Source of the DNA: Providencia burhodogranariea DSM 19968 | Lineage (GTDB): Bacteria; Pseudomonadota; Gammaproteobacteria; Enterobacterales; Enterobacteriaceae | NCBI RefSeq assembly: GCF_000314855.2 | Contig: NZ_KB233222.1 | Location: forward strand, 2,440,530-2,492,932 | Direction: 5' to 3' | Length of the DNA stretch: 52,403 bases | In this document: one piece after another, positions 9,533 through 18,138 of the stretch | How positions within the stretch are numbered: the stretch's first letter is position 1 | Layout: each line of letters opens with the position of its first letter | The notes under the pieces: model-generated | Databases searched by the model: none | Seen by the model: the letters and a program-made list of their open reading frames with translations, nothing else | Told to the model about the DNA's origin: nothing | Made by a program: the position numbers and the translations under genes

Positions 9533-10551
9533 GCCTTAGCTCCTTTTTTCATCATTTGGCCAAACAAATCAGGTGAAATATTCAGTTCACCAATTTTTCC
9601 TGCATTCTGTGCCAAAGATTCAAATGCTATTGCCATTAACTGTTCAGGGTTCATTTTAGCCAGTGCCATCGCTTTTAAATTTTCGACAGGTAACTCACGA
9701 TAGGCTTTCATTTTGGCTTCAATCGCGTAAGCATCCGCATCAGACTGTGTTCGTTGATTTTCAACACTTAACCTAACAAGTTCATTACGTTTTGCTTCAG
9801 CATTGACTTGTGCAACTAACTTTTCTTGCTCAATTTCAGCTCTTTCCCGTAATAAAGTTCGTTCATTTTCCAAACGTGCCTCTTCAATTTGTTGCTGCTT
9901 ATTTTGAACCGATAAATCTGTTTCTAATTCAGCTTCCTTAATCGTTCGTTCTTGCTCAACAGAAAACTTTCTTCTTGCGTATATAGCATCATCGGCTTCT
10001 TTTAAAATTGATTCCCTTGCTTCAGCCTCAAGCGCTTTTAATGTTTCAGGAGATGGTGTGATCGCTGCAATTGAAACGTCAAGAATATCAATCCCTAATG
10101 CTTCAAGTGCTGAATGTGTAGCTAATTGTTTGCTCACTTGAGTTACTAAAGCTTGGCTCATTAATAATGCCTCACGCATTGAAGTGCTTTGTACTTTAGC
10201 TTGAATTAGTGTTTGTGCACTACGCACCACTCTATCACTCAATTTTAACGGATCTTCAGAAGCATAGGATTTGCCATCTTTAGTCAGATTATAATTTAAT
10301 ACATCTGCCGTTTTTTGCGGATTTTTAATGTGAAATGAGATCTGACCTTGAATTCTTAAACTTTGAAAATCAGCTGTTTGCAAATTAAAAATAAAGGGAG
10401 CTTCAAGCGCATTCAACGGTAAAGCAGCAATAGATGTTGTGGCTGAATTGAACCAAAAACTGATCCCTTTACCTTGTTTAATAACCTTACCATTGACCGA
10501 TTTAATAATAAAAGTCGATGAATCTGCTTTAAAATAATTAATGTTAAACAT
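9529..10551 (-). CDS. SPFH/Band-7 domain protein, no membrane anchor
   Basis: An SPFH-type domain covers about residues 1-165 and is followed by a long, highly charged coiled coil (about 175-285, rich in Glu/Ala/Arg) and a C-terminal segment ending GQMMKKGAKA. Unlike stomatin or HflK/C it has no N-terminal transmembrane segment, so it is probably cytosolic or peripherally bound. The open frame extends to 10638, but the ATG at 10551 has GAGG seven bases upstream, and the extension would run through the promoter and operator boxes. This gives 340 aa. It is the first gene of an operon with the NAD-kinase-like gene and diverges from the NrtR-type regulator. SPFH proteins usually form large oligomeric scaffolds; the partner here is not known. 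Confidence 0.75.
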   Translation of the reverse strand: MFNINYFKADSSTFIIKSVNGKVIKQGKGISFWFNSATTSIAALPLNALEAPFIFNLQTADFQSLRIQGQISFHIKNPQKTADVLNYNLTKDGKSYASEDPLKLSDRVVRSAQTLIQAKVQSTSMREALLMSQALVTQVSKQLATHSALEALGIDILDVSIAAITPSPETLKALEAEARESILKEADDAIYARRKFSVEQERTIKEAELETDLSVQNKQQQIEEARLENERTLLRERAEIEQEKLVAQVNAEAKRNELVRLSVENQRTQSDADAYAIEAKMKAYRELPVENLKAMALAKMNPEQLMAIAFESLAQNAGKIGELNISPDLFGQMMKKGAKA

Positions 10552-10566
10552 AGTCGCCTCAATTAG

Positions 10567-10579
10567 TGTCTTTTTGACA
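10567..10579. promoter_or_regulatory. putative NrtR operator, box 1
   Basis: TGTCTTTTTGACA is a perfect TGTC-N5-GACA box, flanked by TTAG on the left and ATAA on the right. It lies just downstream of the -10 of the leftward SPFH promoter, near the expected transcription start. Confidence 0.6.
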
Positions 10580-10586
10580 ATAATTG

Positions 10587-10616
10587 AATATTGTCCTATG
10601 GACACTAACCTGTCAA
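10587..10616 (-). promoter_or_regulatory. putative promoter of the SPFH/NAD-kinase-like operon
   Basis: Read on the minus strand, a perfect -35 TTGACA (plus-strand 10611-10616) and a -10-like AATATT (10587-10592) are 18 bp apart. Box 2 (10592-10604) fills most of the spacer, which fits repression. Confidence 0.5.
10592..10604. promoter_or_regulatory. putative NrtR operator, box 2
   Basis: TGTCCTATGGACA is the second TGTC-N5-GACA box, with the right flank CTAA completing GACACTAA. It starts 25 bp from the start of box 1 and lies in the spacer of the leftward promoter. Confidence 0.6.
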
Positions 10617-10624
10617 GCATTAAG

Positions 10625-10637
10625 TGTCTTAATGACA
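10625..10637. promoter_or_regulatory. putative NrtR operator, box 3
   Basis: TGTCTTAATGACA (10625-10637) is the third box. It overlaps a candidate -35 ATGACA (10632-10637) that lies 17 bp from TATGAT (10655-10660) for the rightward nrtR-type gene. This suggests autoregulation. Confidence 0.6.
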
Positions 10638-10698
10638 AAAAATGTTTTTTAATGTATGATTACCACCATTAATTACAAAATGATCCAGCAGCCCTAAC

Positions 10699-11415
10699 AT
10701 GATGAATGAACAAGAATATTTAGCTCACTATAATCGACAAGAATATCTTTCACCGCTCCTGAGTGTCGATGCAGTGCTATTTACCTACCATGATGAAACC
10801 TTAAAAGTTCTGATTGTCGAACGCGCTAATCATCCGGATAACGGGATGTGGGGATTTCCTGGGGGGTTTATTAATGAAGAACAAGACAACACGCTTGAAG
10901 ACGCTATTCTACGAAAACTGAAAGAGAAGACGGGTGTGATCCCCCCTTATATTGAGCAACTATGCACAGTTGGTAATAACCTTCGAGATAAACGAGGTTG
11001 GTCAGTTACCGTTTGTTATACGGCACTAATCACCCACCAAGCATGTGAGCATCATATCGATACTGTTGATTCAGTCAAATGGGTATCTATAGACGAAATT
11101 GAAAAGATGCCGTTAGCTTTTGATCACGCAGATCTGTATCTACAAGCACGTGATCGATTAAAACAAAAATCACTCTACTCAATTGTGCCGGGCTTTGCTT
11201 TACCAGAAATATTTACGCTAACAGAGTTACAGCATGTACATGAAGTATTAATCGGTAAAACACTACAAAAAAAATCATTCAGGCGTCGTTTAGAACAAGC
11301 AGATTTATTAATTGATACAGGCGAAAAACGTCAAGAAAGAGGCAGACCAGCAAATTTATATCGACTCAAACCTGAATCTGCTGATTATCGTTTTATTCGT
11401 AACTTAGAGTTTTAA
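10699..11415 (+). CDS. nrtR: NrtR-type regulator (Nudix domain plus winged helix)
   Basis: The N-terminal Nudix-like domain covers about residues 20-155 and the C-terminal winged helix about 168-232 (ending GRPANLYRL, typical of this family). The Nudix box at 55-80 is altered: the catalytic REUxEE appears as RKLKEK (72-77). This is what is expected of NrtR proteins that sense ADP-ribose-type ligands rather than hydrolyse them. NrtR proteins are known repressors of NAD biosynthesis genes. This gene is divergent from the SPFH/NAD-kinase-like operon with three shared palindromic boxes between them. Two adjacent ATG codons (10699, 10702) are possible starts. Target genes beyond this locus are not visible. 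Confidence 0.8.
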   Translation: MMNEQEYLAHYNRQEYLSPLLSVDAVLFTYHDETLKVLIVERANHPDNGMWGFPGGFINEEQDNTLEDAILRKLKEKTGVIPPYIEQLCTVGNNLRDKRGWSVTVCYTALITHQACEHHIDTVDSVKWVSIDEIEKMPLAFDHADLYLQARDRLKQKSLYSIVPGFALPEIFTLTELQHVHEVLIGKTLQKKSFRRRLEQADLLIDTGEKRQERGRPANLYRLKPESADYRFIRNLEF

Positions 11416-11428
11416 TTTTACTCAATAA

Positions 11429-11464
11429 AAAGCTCTCTTTGAGTAATAATTCAAAGAGAGCTTT
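11429..11464. terminator. bidirectional terminator between nrtR and scsD
   Basis: A perfect 14-bp inverted repeat with arms AAAGCTCTCTTTGA (11429-11442) and TCAAAGAGAGCTTT (11451-11464) surrounds an 8-base loop. Convergent genes lie on both sides, so it can serve both transcripts. Confidence 0.75.
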
Positions 11465-11487
11465 AATCAATAACTAGCGAGCTAAAT

Positions 11488-11988
11488 CTAGAAAGAAGCT
11501 ATCCAAAGACGCGCTTTGATTCCCCAGTAACTCGTCCAGCCGCTAGTAAAGCTAACCATTTTTCCGTTATCAATAATCATAAATGTCGGTGTTGCACTAA
11601 TGCCAACTGCACTAGCTAACTGGCCATTGATATCATTGATCACTGGGAAATTAAGATCTTTTTTCGCCATACCTGCCAGCAAACGTTCACTATCACCGGA
11701 ACGCAATGCAACAGAAATAACAGGAACACCTGATTTTGCTAATTCAGCAACTGTCGGTGAAGTAATTTTACAGACCCCACACCATGTCGCCCAAAAATAA
11801 ACTAAAACAGGTTGTTTTTCACTTAATGCCGCTAAAGAGATACTTTCACCCGTTGCAAGAACTTGTGGCTCAAGCAATATAGGCGCTAGGCTTTCAGGTT
11901 TTCGCCAAAGATCCATCACGGTAAAGACAATGAATAAAATCACTATCAAACCAATAAGTTCTTTTGACCACTTTTTCAGTCTAGCCAT
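11488..11988 (-). CDS. scsD: thioredoxin-like membrane-anchored protein ScsD
   Basis: A single N-terminal membrane segment (about residues 11-25) anchors a TlpA-like thioredoxin domain facing the periplasm. The active site is WATWCGVC with C70 and C73, and the cis-Pro loop is SATPTF. At 166 aa it matches ScsD, the last member of the suppressor-of-copper-sensitivity cluster. It follows scsC after seven bases, so the two are co-transcribed. The role is disulfide exchange in the periplasm, probably receiving electrons from ScsB; this is inferred from family work. Confidence 0.88.
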   Translation of the reverse strand: MARLKKWSKELIGLIVILFIVFTVMDLWRKPESLAPILLEPQVLATGESISLAALSEKQPVLVYFWATWCGVCKITSPTVAELAKSGVPVISVALRSGDSERLLAGMAKKDLNFPVINDINGQLASAVGISATPTFMIIDNGKMVSFTSGWTSYWGIKARLWIASF

Positions 11989-11995
11989 GTTTCCC

Positions 11996-12724
11996 TTATT
12001 TAACTTTAGCTAATTGCTCTTTAACAATCGCTTCTAACTGTTGAGCATCAACTGCACCAGGGATTATCTCATCACCAATAAGTGTTGCTGGTGTTCCATT
12101 AACGCCTAGTTTCTCAGCTAACATCATGTTAGTACGAATAGTCTCACCACTTTTTTCGTTAGCAACTAACTTTTCATTACCTGTCGCTTTCAGTGCTTGC
12201 TTGATATTTTCATCCGTCAGCATGCTTTGTTTTTGCATAAATTTCTGATGGAGAGCTTGGAAAGCTTTTGGATCTTTTTCCCATAGAGTCAGAACCAGTT
12301 GTGATGATTCCAGTGAAGTTTGACCTTTAAATGGCAGAGGTTTGATCACGACGGCAACTTCTGGATATTTCTTAACGATCTCTTCAAGTTGAGGATCGAA
12401 ACGCTTACAGAAAGGACAGTTATAGTCCGTAAAGTTAACTAAGACTAATTTGGCATCCTTCGCACCGAGGCGTGGGCTTGCTGGGTCATTAAATAACTTA
12501 TCGTGCTCAGCCTTAATCGTAGATTTCACTTGTGCTTGCTGTTTTTCACCTTGCTTGGCCTGTAAGGCAACAATAGCTTCTTCTAAAATTTCAGGGTTTT
12601 GGATCAAAGTATCACGGACTAATTTACGCACTTGTGCTTCTTGGTCAGCCGTTAATGGAGCCGCATGAGCAGTTGCACCTAGCATTAGCGACGAGAACAG
12701 AACAGCTAGAATCGTTTTTTTCAT
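11996..12724 (-). CDS. scsC: periplasmic disulfide isomerase/reductase ScsC
   Basis: A signal peptide (about residues 1-21, ending ATAHA) is followed by a helical region of about 65 residues, then a DsbA-like thioredoxin domain. The active site is C103-P-F-C106 in DYNCPFCKRF, and the cis-Pro loop is NGTPAT. The long helical N-terminal part resembles the Proteus mirabilis ScsC, whose equivalent region makes a trimer with isomerase activity, so a trimer is likely here (inference). It overlaps scsB by four bases (ATGA), which fits its known reduction by ScsB. The cluster confers copper and redox stress tolerance. Confidence 0.9.
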   Translation of the reverse strand: MKKTILAVLFSSLMLGATAHAAPLTADQEAQVRKLVRDTLIQNPEILEEAIVALQAKQGEKQQAQVKSTIKAEHDKLFNDPASPRLGAKDAKLVLVNFTDYNCPFCKRFDPQLEEIVKKYPEVAVVIKPLPFKGQTSLESSQLVLTLWEKDPKAFQALHQKFMQKQSMLTDENIKQALKATGNEKLVANEKSGETIRTNMMLAEKLGVNGTPATLIGDEIIPGAVDAQQLEAIVKEQLAKVK

Positions 12725-14778
12725 TTTTCGGCTCCTTTGGCCTGATTCATAATTGATAATAAAACTTCACGATCAAGTATTGTTGACAATATTTCACCCT
12801 CTGCCAACCTAGGGCCATAAATTTGGTTAAATGGTACAGCAACCTGCCCACGTTTTTGTAAAAACGCAGTGATCTCAGGTGATGGCTTAGTCCAATCACC
12901 TCTTAATGCTACGACATCCGGCTCACTTAATGCTTGTTGAACATCATCTCTCAACAATACATTATATTTATTTGCCTTACAGGTAACACACCAATCGGCA
13001 GTCACATCAATAAAGACTCGCTTATTCTCTGATAAAGCTTGTGTTATTGCTTCTTCACTTAAAGGTTGCCAGCTCACACTATCTTTGACGATTGCGCGGC
13101 TTCCAGTAGTTTGACCCATGGTCATCCAAGCAAAACCTGCGGCAAGTAGTGTGAATAAAACAAAAGAGATAGCTGCCGTACGTAAACTATTCTTTTTTGC
13201 AATAAACACGACCAATAAAAGTAAAAAGATAATCGTTATCACAAGAGCATAAACCTCGCCAAAATGAGGAATAAGCAGACTAATCAGCCACAAGCATGAC
13301 AACAACATCATCATCCCCAACACTGCACGTAGCTTACTCATCCAAGCACCCGGCCTAGGTAGTAATCGAGAAATTGCAGGGAAAGCGGCAATCAATAACC
13401 AAGGCAAACTCATACCTAGCCCAAGTGCTGTAAAGATTAACCACAACTCTTCGATTGGTGCGGCAAGCGCAAATGCAACTGCGGTGCCCAAAAATGGTGC
13501 GGAACATGGTGTTGCTAGCAGCGTTGCAAATACTCCTTGCCAGAAATGGCCGCTATTTCCTTGCCCGCCTGTTGTGGCTAAACGAGTATTAGTTTTACTG
13601 CCTAATTGAATTTCAAACAAACCAAATAGGTTTGCTGTAAATACAGCTGTAATCACAACCATAAACCCAATGAACCATGGGTTTTGGAATTGAATGCCCC
13701 AGCCAACTGCTTGTTGCCCAATACGAAGGAACGTCATTAATAAGGCAAGTAGCCAAAATGAAACTAAAATTCCCGACGATGATAATAAAAATTGGCGCCG
13801 AATGGTTTTTTGTTCCCCTTGGGGAACCATAAGTACTGAACCTAGTTTCATTGCTAGAACAGGTAGCACACAAGGCATCAAATTTAAAATCAATCCACCC
13901 AGTAATGCGAATGCCAGAATCTGCCAAAGCGGAATACTAAGTCCAGTATTACCATGAGCGATAGTTCCAGTAAAAGACGAAATTTGGGTACTCACTTGCT
14001 GTGAAAGCTCGCCATCACTAACAACAAAAGAAAATGTTTTCCCCGTTAAATCCGGTGCTTTATCGCCCCAATCATCACTCACGTCTATTGTCGCTGTTAG
14101 CTTATTATCCGTAGTGCTAATTTTAGGTACGCCTAACGTAGTACCTTCAGGCGTATCCGTAAAGATGGCAGCTTTTTTACCCCACGGTTCCCCTTCATTC
14201 TTTTGTAATTCAATAAAGAGCTTATTCCCGGTATAGCCTACATCATAGCTTTGAGCTAATCCGGTTAATGGAGGTACTTTTCCCATTGCCTGATTAAATG
14301 ACCATTCAAAATTTGCTGGCTCAGGCGCTGTTAAATCTAATTCAAAGGGGTAATCAGTTAAAATACAGACATTACTACAGGTTGATAATGTTAAAACACC
14401 TGATAATTTATCGAGTTTTTTCTCGGTATTGACAACGATAGGAAAGACTACATCGCCCATATAGCCTTGAGTTGAAATACCCGCAACATCAAAACGACCT
14501 GGCGCTGGCCATTGCCAATCCATATTATCTACTGGGGATATCCAATTGATTTCCGGCGTAATTCCGCCTTCTCCTGGAGAACGCCAATAAGTTTTCCAAC
14601 CATCTTGCAGTTGAACATCCAATAATAAAGCGATCTTCCCATCTTTTTGAGAAGAGCTTAAAAAACGTACTTGTGCGTGATCATTATGTTTATCCGTCAA
14701 CCAACCAGTATCTGCTGCTTGCAGAGTACTTGAGAATAAAGCAGATAAAATAATTAACGCATTAATTAAAAAACGCAT
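12721..14778 (-). CDS. scsB: DsbD-like thiol transporter ScsB
   Basis: A signal peptide is followed by a periplasmic N-terminal domain with a C-x3-C pair (TCSNVC, near residue 135), then a DsbD-type membrane domain (about 285-565) with conserved LMPCVLP and TPCSAPFLG cysteines. The C-terminal thioredoxin domain has C597-V-T-C600 in ADWCVTCK. It carries electrons across the inner membrane to ScsC and probably ScsD. At 685 aa it is longer than DsbD, as expected of ScsB. It is the first gene of the scsBCD run, with scsA 47 bp upstream. Confidence 0.92.
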   Translation of the reverse strand: MRFLINALIILSALFSSTLQAADTGWLTDKHNDHAQVRFLSSSQKDGKIALLLDVQLQDGWKTYWRSPGEGGITPEINWISPVDNMDWQWPAPGRFDVAGISTQGYMGDVVFPIVVNTEKKLDKLSGVLTLSTCSNVCILTDYPFELDLTAPEPANFEWSFNQAMGKVPPLTGLAQSYDVGYTGNKLFIELQKNEGEPWGKKAAIFTDTPEGTTLGVPKISTTDNKLTATIDVSDDWGDKAPDLTGKTFSFVVSDGELSQQVSTQISSFTGTIAHGNTGLSIPLWQILAFALLGGLILNLMPCVLPVLAMKLGSVLMVPQGEQKTIRRQFLLSSSGILVSFWLLALLMTFLRIGQQAVGWGIQFQNPWFIGFMVVITAVFTANLFGLFEIQLGSKTNTRLATTGGQGNSGHFWQGVFATLLATPCSAPFLGTAVAFALAAPIEELWLIFTALGLGMSLPWLLIAAFPAISRLLPRPGAWMSKLRAVLGMMMLLSCLWLISLLIPHFGEVYALVITIIFLLLLVVFIAKKNSLRTAAISFVLFTLLAAGFAWMTMGQTTGSRAIVKDSVSWQPLSEEAITQALSENKRVFIDVTADWCVTCKANKYNVLLRDDVQQALSEPDVVALRGDWTKPSPEITAFLQKRGQVAVPFNQIYGPRLAEGEILSTILDREVLLSIMNQAKGAEK

Positions 14779-14825
14779 AATTCCTCCAGAATAAAAGACA
14801 CCAATAAACTAAACAGAATGGTGTT

Positions 14826-15221
14826 CTAATCTCGAAGATTACAGAATTGTAAGTGTAGTCTAACTTTTGGTGGGGGATGTTTCTCTTCACGATTTACTCG
14901 ATATGAGAATAGGTGGGTACAAAAAACACTTAACGCCGCAATAAAGAGGAATAAAAAAAAGAATGGCTCGATAGCGGTGGGGCTTAATGTAATTAATGAT
15001 TTTGCACTAAGTTCGCAGGTTGATAAATGTGAGTCACTATCACTCATTTTGTCGGCTTGAAGCATAACAGATTGAGCATTTAGCTGAACTTGCATGATAG
15101 GAGCTTGAGTAACAAATTGGGCGAAAAGGCGCTCTCCAACGGCTCTTTGATTCATACAAAGTAAAACCATCAGACAGGCGAGTAATACTAATCCTTTGCC
15201 TAATTTGAATTGCCTGTTCAT
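14826..15221 (-). CDS. scsA: suppressor of copper sensitivity protein ScsA
   Basis: A small 131-aa protein has one hydrophobic segment near residues 10-25 and a second near 83-105. It sits immediately upstream of scsB in the same direction, the position of scsA in Salmonella. ScsA is linked to copper and peroxide tolerance; its biochemical role is not settled. Assignment rests mainly on position, size and topology. Confidence 0.75.
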   Translation of the reverse strand: MNRQFKLGKGLVLLACLMVLLCMNQRAVGERLFAQFVTQAPIMQVQLNAQSVMLQADKMSDSDSHLSTCELSAKSLITLSPTAIEPFFFLFLFIAALSVFCTHLFSYRVNREEKHPPPKVRLHLQFCNLRD

Positions 15222-15708
15222 GCGTGTCTCTGTTTATTTTTCCTGAAACTTACACTGAAAAAAAATGATTGGTCAACAAAATATAGTGATTTAGCTAACT
15301 TAATTAGAGGCTACATCTTACACAGCAAACTCTTTGACACAAGCAGCATCATCTAACTTTACAAAACCTAAATGCATTTATGCAACTTTTGATAAACATC
15401 GGCATGGAAAATGCATTATTCCATTAGACAAATGAAAATAAGAATGTTTTTCACTCTAACGGTGCGTAGTTACCTTTTTTAGGCAATAGTTTCACCTTAT
15501 TAGTGCAACAAATTAGGAACTGCCCAAATAATATGCGAGTCAGCTCCCGATATTGAAACAATTCATTTTCATTATGTAACAATTTTATTTAGATTTTAAC
15601 ATTATTAAAACATATAGCCGATGATCGCGGCCTTGAATAAATCCACGAGACATCAGCAAGCACAACAAAAATGAGAAAGACCCCCGATCTCAGAAAGGAG
15701 CTGTAAAT
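15222..15708. other. scsA-gltI divergent intergenic region
   Basis: About 490 bp of AT-rich sequence contain the promoters of both divergent units. A possible leftward -35 TTGACC lies near 15272 (minus strand), but no strong promoter pair stands out. No ORF, repeat or RNA gene is recognised apart from the C/A-rich leader just before gltI. Confidence 0.5.
15661..15670 (+). promoter_or_regulatory. C/A-rich gltI leader element, possible GcvB site
   Basis: CACAACAAAA lies about 40 bases before the gltI start, ahead of the AAAGGAG ribosome-binding site. In E. coli and Salmonella the sRNA GcvB represses gltI by pairing its G/U-rich R1 region with a C/A-rich element in this leader. Here the target is inferred from position and composition only. 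Confidence 0.35.
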
Positions 15709-16602
15709 ATGCGTATAAGCAAGATTGTATTATCTATGATGATTTTAGGTGCTACCTGTGCTGTTCAAGCCGAGGAGTTAACAGGAACCCTGAAAAAAAT
15801 TAATGACAATGGTGTTATTGTTGTCGGGCACCGTGAATCTTCAGTTCCATTTTCTTATTATGACAACAGCCAAAAAGTTGTTGGCTACTCACAAGACTAC
15901 TCCAACGAAATTATTGATGCGGTCAAAAAGAAGCTCAATAAACCAGATCTTGATGTCAAACTGATCCCTATCACATCACAAAACCGTATCCCATTATTGC
16001 AAAATGGCACTTACGACTTTGAATGTGGCTCAACAACCAATAATTTAGAAAGACAAAAACAAGCTGCATTTTCAAATACTATTTTCGTTGTAGGTACTCG
16101 TCTACTCACTAAAAACGACTCTGGTGTGAAAGATTTTGCTGACCTTGCTGGTAAAAACGTGGTTGTCACCTCAGGTACTACCTCTGAGGTTTTACTAAAT
16201 AAGCTGAATGAAGAAAAAAATATGAAAATGCGCATCATCAGTGCAAAAGATCATGGCGATTCATTCAGGACACTTGAATCTGGCCGTGCTGTTGCCTTTA
16301 TGATGGATGATGCATTGCTTGCAGGTGAGCGTGCTAAAGCTAAAAAACCAGATGCGTGGGAAATTGTCGGCAAACCACAAAGTGAAGAAGCTTATGGTTG
16401 TATGCTGCGCAAAGATGATCCTCAATTTAAAGCATTAGTCGACGACACTATTGCAAAAGCACAAACTTCAGGTACAGCAGAGAAATCATTTGATCGTTGG
16501 TTCAACCAACCTATCCCACCAAAAAATCTTAACTTGAAGTTCTCGTTATCAGATGAAATGAAAACATTGTTCAAATCACCTAATGACAAAGCGCTTAACT
16601 AA
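15709..16602 (+). CDS. gltI: glutamate/aspartate periplasmic binding protein GltI
   Basis: This is the solute-binding protein of the GltIJKL ABC importer. The signal peptide covers residues 1-21 (ending CAVQA), and the mature protein has the type-2 amino-acid-binding fold, with conserved ECGSTTN and TSGTTSE segments. Length (297 aa) is near that of E. coli. The start has AAAGGAG 9 bases upstream. It is followed by a hairpin and then gltJKL, which allows higher expression of the binding protein than of the membrane parts. Confidence 0.95.
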   Translation: MRISKIVLSMMILGATCAVQAEELTGTLKKINDNGVIVVGHRESSVPFSYYDNSQKVVGYSQDYSNEIIDAVKKKLNKPDLDVKLIPITSQNRIPLLQNGTYDFECGSTTNNLERQKQAAFSNTIFVVGTRLLTKNDSGVKDFADLAGKNVVVTSGTTSEVLLNKLNEEKNMKMRIISAKDHGDSFRTLESGRAVAFMMDDALLAGERAKAKKPDAWEIVGKPQSEEAYGCMLRKDDPQFKALVDDTIAKAQTSGTAEKSFDRWFNQPIPPKNLNLKFSLSDEMKTLFKSPNDKALN

Positions 16603-16640
16603 ATAAAAAAAACAAACAGGGTGTTACTGAAGTGAGAATT

Positions 16641-16664
16641 GCAAGGCGGTCGTTCCCGCCTTGC
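16641..16664 (+). other. gltI-gltJ intercistronic hairpin (SroC position)
   Basis: Arms GCAAGGCGG (16641-16649) and CCGCCTTGC (16656-16664) form a perfect 9-bp stem with a 6-base loop, followed by ATCCTCTTT. In E. coli and Salmonella this region yields SroC, a GcvB sponge RNA cut from gltI mRNA. The T-run is weak here, so it may be partial terminator, mRNA stabiliser or SroC-like 3' end. Confidence 0.5.
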
Positions 16665-16715
16665 ATCCTCTTTAATCAGTAGTAGGGACAATCTAATTGC
16701 CCACAGGAAGTAATT

Positions 16716-17456
16716 ATGTCAATTGATTGGAATTGGGGGATTTTCCTGCAGGAAGCCCCGTTTGGGAATACCACCTATTTAGGGTGGCTAATATCTGGCT
16801 TAGAAGTCACTATCGCACTATCTATTTGTGCGTGGATCATCGCTTTTCTTGTTGGCTCATTCTTTGGGATTTTACGCACAGTTCCTAATCGTTTTTTAGC
16901 AATGATCGGAACTGTTTACGTTGAACTATTTCGTAATGTACCTTTAATTGTTCAGTTCTTTACTTGGTATTTAGTCGTTCCAGAGCTGTTACCAAAATCT
17001 CTTGGTGACTGGTTTAAAATGGATTTAGATCCTAACTATCAGTTCTTTATTTCATCTACTCTGTGCCTTGGTTTATTCACAGCAGCTCGAATGACTGAGC
17101 AAGTTAGGGCAGCTATCGAATCTCTCCCTAGAGGGCAAAAAAATGCTGGCCTTGCCATGGGGTTAACACTTCCACAAACTTATCGTTATGTTCTGTTACC
17201 TAATGCCTACAGAGTTATTTTACCGCCAATGACCTCTGAGATGCTTAACCTTGTTAAAAACTCGGCTATCGCCTCAACGATAGGTCTCGTGGATATGGCT
17301 GCACAAGCAGGAAAATTACTTGATTATTCCGCCCATGCATGGGAATCGTTCACTGCAATTACCTTAGCGTATGTTGGTATCAACTTAGTCATTATGGTCT
17401 TGATGACGATTCTTGAACGTAAAGTTCGCTTACCCGGCACATTAGGAGGGCGATAA
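16716..17456 (+). CDS. gltJ: glutamate/aspartate ABC permease GltJ
   Basis: An inner-membrane permease of the HisM/GlnP type with about five membrane segments. The EAA loop that contacts the ATPase reads roughly [16 protein letters not shown] (residues about 138-153). It has 246 aa, and AGGAAG precedes the ATG. gltK begins one base after its stop codon, so these two permeases are translated together and form the heterodimeric channel. Confidence 0.94.
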   Translation: MSIDWNWGIFLQEAPFGNTTYLGWLISGLEVTIALSICAWIIAFLVGSFFGILRTVPNRFLAMIGTVYVELFRNVPLIVQFFTWYLVVPELLPKSLGDWFKMDLDPNYQFFISSTLCLGLFTAARMTEQVRAAIESLPRGQKNAGLAMGLTLPQTYRYVLLPNAYRVILPPMTSEMLNLVKNSAIASTIGLVDMAAQAGKLLDYSAHAWESFTAITLAYVGINLVIMVLMTILERKVRLPGTLGGR

Positions 17457-17457
17457 T

Positions 17458-18138
17458 ATGTTCTATGATTTTGACTGGAGTTCCATCGTTCCAAGCTGGC
17501 CATTTCTTGTTGATGGCTTAGTCGTTACTGCAAAAATTACCATTACGGCGATTATCGTTGGTATATTGTGGGGAACAGTTCTTGCAATGATGCGTCTATC
17601 GACCTTCAAACCTATCAGCTGGTTTGCTGCGTTATACGTCAATACCTTCCGCTCCATACCATTGGTCATGGTATTGCTGTGGTTCTATTTAATTGTGCCT
17701 AACTTAGTCCAAAATGTTTTAGGCATATCACCTAAAAATGATATTCGTTTGATTTCAGCGATGGTAGCCTTCTCCCTTTTTGAAGCAGCCTATTACTCCG
17801 AAATTATTCGTGCTGGTATTCAAAGTATTTCACGAGGTCAGTCATCCGCAGCTCTCGCTCTTGGTATGACAAAAATGCAATCAATGAGGCTAGTTATATT
17901 ACCTCAAGCCTTTAAAGCAATGACCCCCTTGTTATTAACACAAGGTATTGTGTTATTTCAGGATTCATCATTAGTCTATGTACTAAGCCTGACAGATTTC
18001 TTCCGAACGGCTACCAATATTGGTGAACGTGACGGCACACAGGTGGAGATGATATTGTTTGCAGGTCTGGTGTACTTTATTATCAGTTTTGGCGCTTCAA
18101 TGCTGGTGAATTATCTTAAGAAAAGGACTGTTTCATGA
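17458..18138 (+). CDS. gltK: glutamate/aspartate ABC permease GltK
   Basis: The second permease of the importer has five predicted membrane segments and the EAA-type loop near [15 protein letters not shown] (residues about 121-135). At 226 aa it is full length. It overlaps gltL by four bases (ATGA), so permease and ATPase production are coupled. Confidence 0.94.
   Translation: MFYDFDWSSIVPSWPFLVDGLVVTAKITITAIIVGILWGTVLAMMRLSTFKPISWFAALYVNTFRSIPLVMVLLWFYLIVPNLVQNVLGISPKNDIRLISAMVAFSLFEAAYYSEIIRAGIQSISRGQSSAALALGMTKMQSMRLVILPQAFKAMTPLLLTQGIVLFQDSSLVYVLSLTDFFRTATNIGERDGTQVEMILFAGLVYFIISFGASMLVNYLKKRTVS

Noticed and set aside
10552-10638. A 29-residue extension of the SPFH protein
   Set aside because: It would run through the promoter and all the operator boxes, while the ATG at 10551 has a good ribosome-binding site.
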